7,492 bases of DNA, taken from contig JAEWPH010000263.1 in NCBI GenBank assembly GCA_023460715.1, positions 1-7,492 of the forward strand, in the 5' to 3' direction. Every line of letters starts with the position of its first letter. The stretch's first letter is position 1. The position numbers were made by a program, and so were the translations under genes. Positions 5,633-7,492 of the stretch are shown one piece after another. The notes under the pieces are model-generated. The model was not told where the DNA came from and did not search any database. It saw nothing but the letters and a program-made list of their open reading frames with translations. The stretch is from Pseudomonadota bacterium (lineage in GTDB: Bacteria > Pseudomonadota > Gammaproteobacteria > Burkholderiales > Burkholderiaceae_C).

Positions 5633-5856
5633 ACGGGCCCGCCGGATCGTCGCAGCGCCCGCCTGCGCCGCAGCGCAAGGGCTCGCTGCTGCGCACCATC
5701 CGCGCGGTGGCGTGGTCCTTCATCGGGCTGCGCAAGGGGTCGGAGTACCGGCAGGACCTGGAGAAGATCAATCCCATCCACGTCGTCATCGTCGGCCTGC
5801 TGGCCGCGTTCCTGTTCGTGGCGGCGCTGATCGCGCTGGTGCGATGGATCGCATGA
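5629..5856 (+). CDS. DUF2970 family membrane protein
   Basis: A 75-codon ORF with a GTG start overlapping the ctaG stop; GGAGG at 5617-5621 lies 7 nt before the GTG. The N-terminus is Pro/Gln/basic-rich (about 1-20). An amphipathic segment follows (LLRTIRAVAWSFIGLRKGSE, 20-39), then KINPIHVV and one C-terminal membrane helix (about 50-72). The WSFIGLRKG and NPIHV features match the DUF2970 family, found in beta- and gammaproteobacteria beside oxidase genes. Function is unknown; the translational coupling to ctaG and the place before ctaE suggest a role in oxidase biogenesis or stability. Confidence 0.85.
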   Translation: MNGPAGSSQRPPAPQRKGSLLRTIRAVAWSFIGLRKGSEYRQDLEKINPIHVVIVGLLAAFLFVAALIALVRWIA

Positions 5857-5892
5857 CGCGCGCCGCCCCCCCACCGATCGCACACAACAACC

Positions 5893-5906
5893 ATTAGAGA
5901 TTAGAG
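5893..5906 (+). repeat. Tandem ATTAGAG x2 in the ctaE leader
   Basis: Two exact adjacent copies of ATTAGAG in the AT-rich 68-bp gap between DUF2970 and ctaE, just before AGGAG (5911-5915), the ctaE ribosome-binding site. The unpaired A-rich leader may keep the site accessible. It may also be chance. Confidence 0.5.
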
Positions 5907-5924
5907 ACTGAGGAGCAGAAAGCC

Positions 5925-6806
5925 ATGAGCGCACCCACCCCTGGCACCACGCCTTACTACTACGTACCGGCCGAATCCCGCCACCCCGTGATGGCGGCGG
6001 CGGGGCTGTTCTTCGTGATCCTGGGCGCAGGCCAGTGGATCAACGGCCATGACTGGGGCAAGTATTCGCTGATCTTCGGCCTGGCCTGGTGGCTGTTCGT
6101 GCTGTACCAATGGTTCCGCGATGCCGCGCGCGAGAGTGAGGGCGGCCTGTACGGGCACAAGATCGACCTCTCGTACCGCTGGAGCATGAGCTGGTTCATC
6201 TTCTCCGAGGTGATGTTCTTCGGCGCGTTCTTCACCGCGTTGTGGTGGGCCCGCTCGCACTCGGTGCCGGCGCTGGGCAGCCTGGACAACGCGCTGCTGT
6301 GGCCCGACTTCAAGGCCGTGTGGCCCAGCGTGGCCGCCGGCATGACCGCGGCGCCGGCCGGCACCGTCGAGCCCTTCCAGACCGTCGGTCCCTTCTGGCT
6401 GCCCACCATCAACACCGCGCTGCTGCTCACCTCGGGCGTGACGCTCACCATCGCCCACCATGCGCTGCGCGAGAACCACCGCGGCAAGACCATCGCCTTC
6501 ATGTGGGCGACGGTGCTGCTGGGCTTCGTCTTCCTGTGCGTGCAGGGCTACGAGTACTACCACCTCTACACCGACCTGAACCTCAAGCTCAACTCGGGGG
6601 TGTTCGGCTCCACCTTCTTCATGCTCACCGGCTTCCACGGCTTCCACGTGTTCCTGGGCATGCTGATGCTGCTGGTGATCACGCTGCGCCTGCACAAGGG
6701 GCACTTCACGGCCGAGAAGCACTTCGGCTTCGAGGGGGCCGCCTGGTACTGGCACTTCGTGGACGTGGTCTGGCTGGGCCTGTACGTGCTGGTCTACTGG
6801 ATGTGA
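5925..6806 (+). CDS. ctaE: Cytochrome c oxidase subunit III
   Basis: A 293-residue seven-helix subunit III, which stabilises the oxidase and its proton uptake but carries no metal. The signature FSEVMFFGAFF (93-103) with E95, a loop rich in Pro and Ala (about 113-157), TINTALLLTSG (161-171), QGYEYY (207-212), HGFHV (238-242) and the C-terminal WYWHFVDVVWLGLYVLVYW (274-292) are all family hallmarks. The length is at the upper end of the usual 260-295. AGGAG lies 9 nt before ATG 5925. It is the last gene of the operon: a strong intrinsic terminator starts 25 bp after the stop. Confidence 0.97.
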   Translation: MSAPTPGTTPYYYVPAESRHPVMAAAGLFFVILGAGQWINGHDWGKYSLIFGLAWWLFVLYQWFRDAARESEGGLYGHKIDLSYRWSMSWFIFSEVMFFGAFFTALWWARSHSVPALGSLDNALLWPDFKAVWPSVAAGMTAAPAGTVEPFQTVGPFWLPTINTALLLTSGVTLTIAHHALRENHRGKTIAFMWATVLLGFVFLCVQGYEYYHLYTDLNLKLNSGVFGSTFFMLTGFHGFHVFLGMLMLLVITLRLHKGHFTAEKHFGFEGAAWYWHFVDVVWLGLYVLVYWM

Positions 6807-6830
6807 CACGCAGCGCTGCCCGCGCTCTTT

Positions 6831-6861
6831 GCAAAGGCGCCGCAGGGCGCTTTTGCTTTTT
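6831..6861 (+). terminator. Intrinsic terminator of the cytochrome oxidase operon
   Basis: An 11-bp stem, 6831-6841 with 6846-6856 (one G-U pair), closes a GCAG tetraloop and is followed by five T (6857-6861). Read on the minus strand the hairpin has no uridine tract, so it works mainly for ctaE transcripts. Confidence 0.85.
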
Positions 6862-6883
6862 CATGGGCACACAGATGCGCGCC

Positions 6884-6985
6884 TCAAAAACAATAGCTGC
6901 CTGCGCAATATCCAGGCCGAATTCAAGGCTCCAGAGCATCGAAGTGACTAGCCATCAAGCGCATGCAGCTATGAATTTTGATAGC
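6884..6985. repeat. Imperfect long inverted repeat (Comamonadaceae-type intergenic repeat)
   Basis: Arms 6884-6906 and 6959-6981 are inverted copies matching at 19 of 23 positions, with a core ATAGCTGC-N-TGCGC, around a 52-bp centre. A second small hairpin, GCTAT (6968-6972) with ATAGC (6981-6985), overlaps the right arm. From memory, AAAACAATAGCTGC-like elements recur between genes in Acidovorax and relatives; this was not checked by search. There is no ORF or target-site duplication, so it is more like a REP/terminator-type repeat than an insertion sequence. Confidence 0.55.
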
Positions 6986-6996
6986 AGCCAAGATGT

Positions 6997-7012
6997 GCCC
7001 GCCGCTGCGGGC
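6997..7012 (-). terminator. Possible weak terminator after the DUF2909 gene
   Basis: A perfect 6-bp hairpin, GCCCGC (6997-7002) with GCGGGC (7007-7012) and a 4-nt loop, lies 8 bp downstream of the minus-strand stop codon. No uridine tract follows, so it may only stabilise the 3' end. Confidence 0.3.
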
Positions 7013-7019
7013 CGCCGGC

Positions 7020-7241
7020 TCAGCGGGTGGCGGGCAGGCCGGTCGGCTGGATGTAGCCCAGCTTGTAGGCGGCCAGCAGGCACAGGAAGAGCACAATCGA
7101 CAACCCGACGCGCACGGCCAGGGCGCGCGCCATGTGGCCGCTGCGGGCCTTGTCGTTGCGGCCGGTGCGCATCATGAAGAAGAGCGCCGACCCCAGGCTG
7201 GCCAGGATCGCCAGAAAAGCCAGTGCCACTGCGTATTTCAT
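7020..7241 (-). CDS. DUF2909 family twin transmembrane protein
   Basis: A 73-residue protein, MKYAVALAFLAILASLG... to ...PTGLPATR, with two membrane helices (about 3-23 and 42-63 from this start). The linker between them is short and basic (RTGRNDKARSGHMAR). It matches the small DUF2909 (twin transmembrane) proteins found near cytochrome oxidase and SURF1 genes in Burkholderiales; no function is known. ATG 7241 is chosen because the family usually begins MKY; an in-frame ATG at 7250 would add three residues. No strong ribosome-binding site precedes either. It is divergent from surf1 and convergent with the oxidase operon. Confidence 0.82.
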   Translation of the reverse strand: MKYAVALAFLAILASLGSALFFMMRTGRNDKARSGHMARALAVRVGLSIVLFLCLLAAYKLGYIQPTGLPATR

Positions 7242-7256
7242 GGAACCCATTATCCG

Positions 7257-7492
7257 GTGAACCCCGCCGCCTCGTCCTTCCGCTTCTGGCTCATCACCCT
7301 GGCCGCATTGGCCACGATGGCCGTCACGGCCTCGCTCGGGCGCTGGCAGCTCTCGCGTGCCGCGCAGAAAGAGGCGCTGCAGGCCGCCATCGACGCGCGC
7401 CAGGCGCTGCCGCCGGTGGAGGTCGCACAGCTGCGGTCGGCCGCCGCAACCCCTGCGCGCAACCCGGGCGCGGCCGCGCCCGAAGTGCAGGC
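7257..7492 (+). CDS. SURF1 family oxidase assembly protein, N-terminal 78 codons (3' end outside window)
   Basis: The frame is open from GTG 7257 to the right edge. It starts MNPAASSFRFWLITLAALA with one N-terminal membrane helix (about 11-27), followed by SLGRWQLSRAAQKEAL (26-41), the conserved SURF1 pattern of LGRWQ-x-x-R-x-x-x-K. A low-complexity Ala/Pro segment (about 61-78) runs to the edge. SURF1 proteins are two-helix membrane proteins of about 230-270 residues that promote heme a insertion into subunit I, which fits the neighbouring operon. There is no upstream in-frame ATG, and GTG is the only start before the helix. It has no clear ribosome-binding site. Heme a synthesis genes (ctaA, ctaB) probably follow downstream (inference). 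Confidence 0.85.
   Translation, partial: MNPAASSFRFWLITLAALATMAVTASLGRWQLSRAAQKEALQAAIDARQALPPVEVAQLRSAAATPARNPGAAAPEVQ

Noticed and set aside
1..7492. Mobile element, defence system, CRISPR array, tRNA or rRNA
   Set aside because: No transposase, integrase, nuclease or toxin signatures, no direct-repeat array and no cloverleaf or rRNA sequence were seen. The gene content is core respiratory metabolism.

Overview
The window is GC-rich chromosomal DNA from a betaproteobacterium, most likely of the family Comamonadaceae (Acidovorax-like). The evidence is the gene order (comF / BioC-like protein / ctaC-ctaD-small assembly protein-ctaG-DUF2970-ctaE / DUF2909 / surf1), the protein sequences, and an ATAGCTGC-type intergenic inverted repeat of a kind I recall from this family. 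The organism call is inference from memory; no search was run.

Left part (1-1375): a divergent pair. A ComF-family protein runs off the left edge on the minus strand, and a BioC-like methyltransferase-fold protein is on the plus strand. Only 34 bp separate their start codons, with one symmetric TATA-like block between them. The methyltransferase-like protein lacks a recognisable glycine-rich SAM-binding motif.

Intergenic region (1376-1972): about 600 bp with no convincing protein gene but much RNA-like structure. A sigma-70-like promoter (-10 TACAAT) is followed by a short C-rich segment. In it four GCAGGC/GCCTGC elements can form either an upstream hairpin plus an intrinsic terminator, or a mutually exclusive 10-bp antiterminator helix. 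This is a candidate small RNA or attenuator ahead of the oxidase operon. Several more hairpins follow, up to the ctaC start.

Core (1973-6806): a complete aa3/caa3-type (A-family) cytochrome c oxidase operon. ctaC encodes subunit II with the CuA site and a fused C-terminal cytochrome c domain. ctaD encodes subunit I with all heme and CuB ligands. Next come a 34-residue single-helix small assembly protein, ctaG (Cox11, copper delivery to CuB), a DUF2970 membrane protein and ctaE (subunit III). Spacing is tight, with overlapping stop/start codons. A strong intrinsic terminator sits just after ctaE. CtaC receives electrons from cytochrome c or the bc1 complex, and CtaD reduces O2 and pumps protons. 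CtaG and the small proteins, with SURF1 to the right, presumably serve assembly.

Right part (6807-7492): the terminator, a roughly 100-bp imperfect inverted repeat, a DUF2909 twin-transmembrane protein on the minus strand, and the first 78 codons of surf1 on the plus strand. The two start codons lie only about 15 bp apart (or 6 bp if an upstream ATG is used).

No mobile element, tRNA, rRNA, CRISPR array or defence system is visible. The most unusual signals are regulatory RNA structures: the four-element switch upstream of ctaC, and a hairpin that masks the ctaG ribosome-binding site inside a 26-codon upstream ORF.
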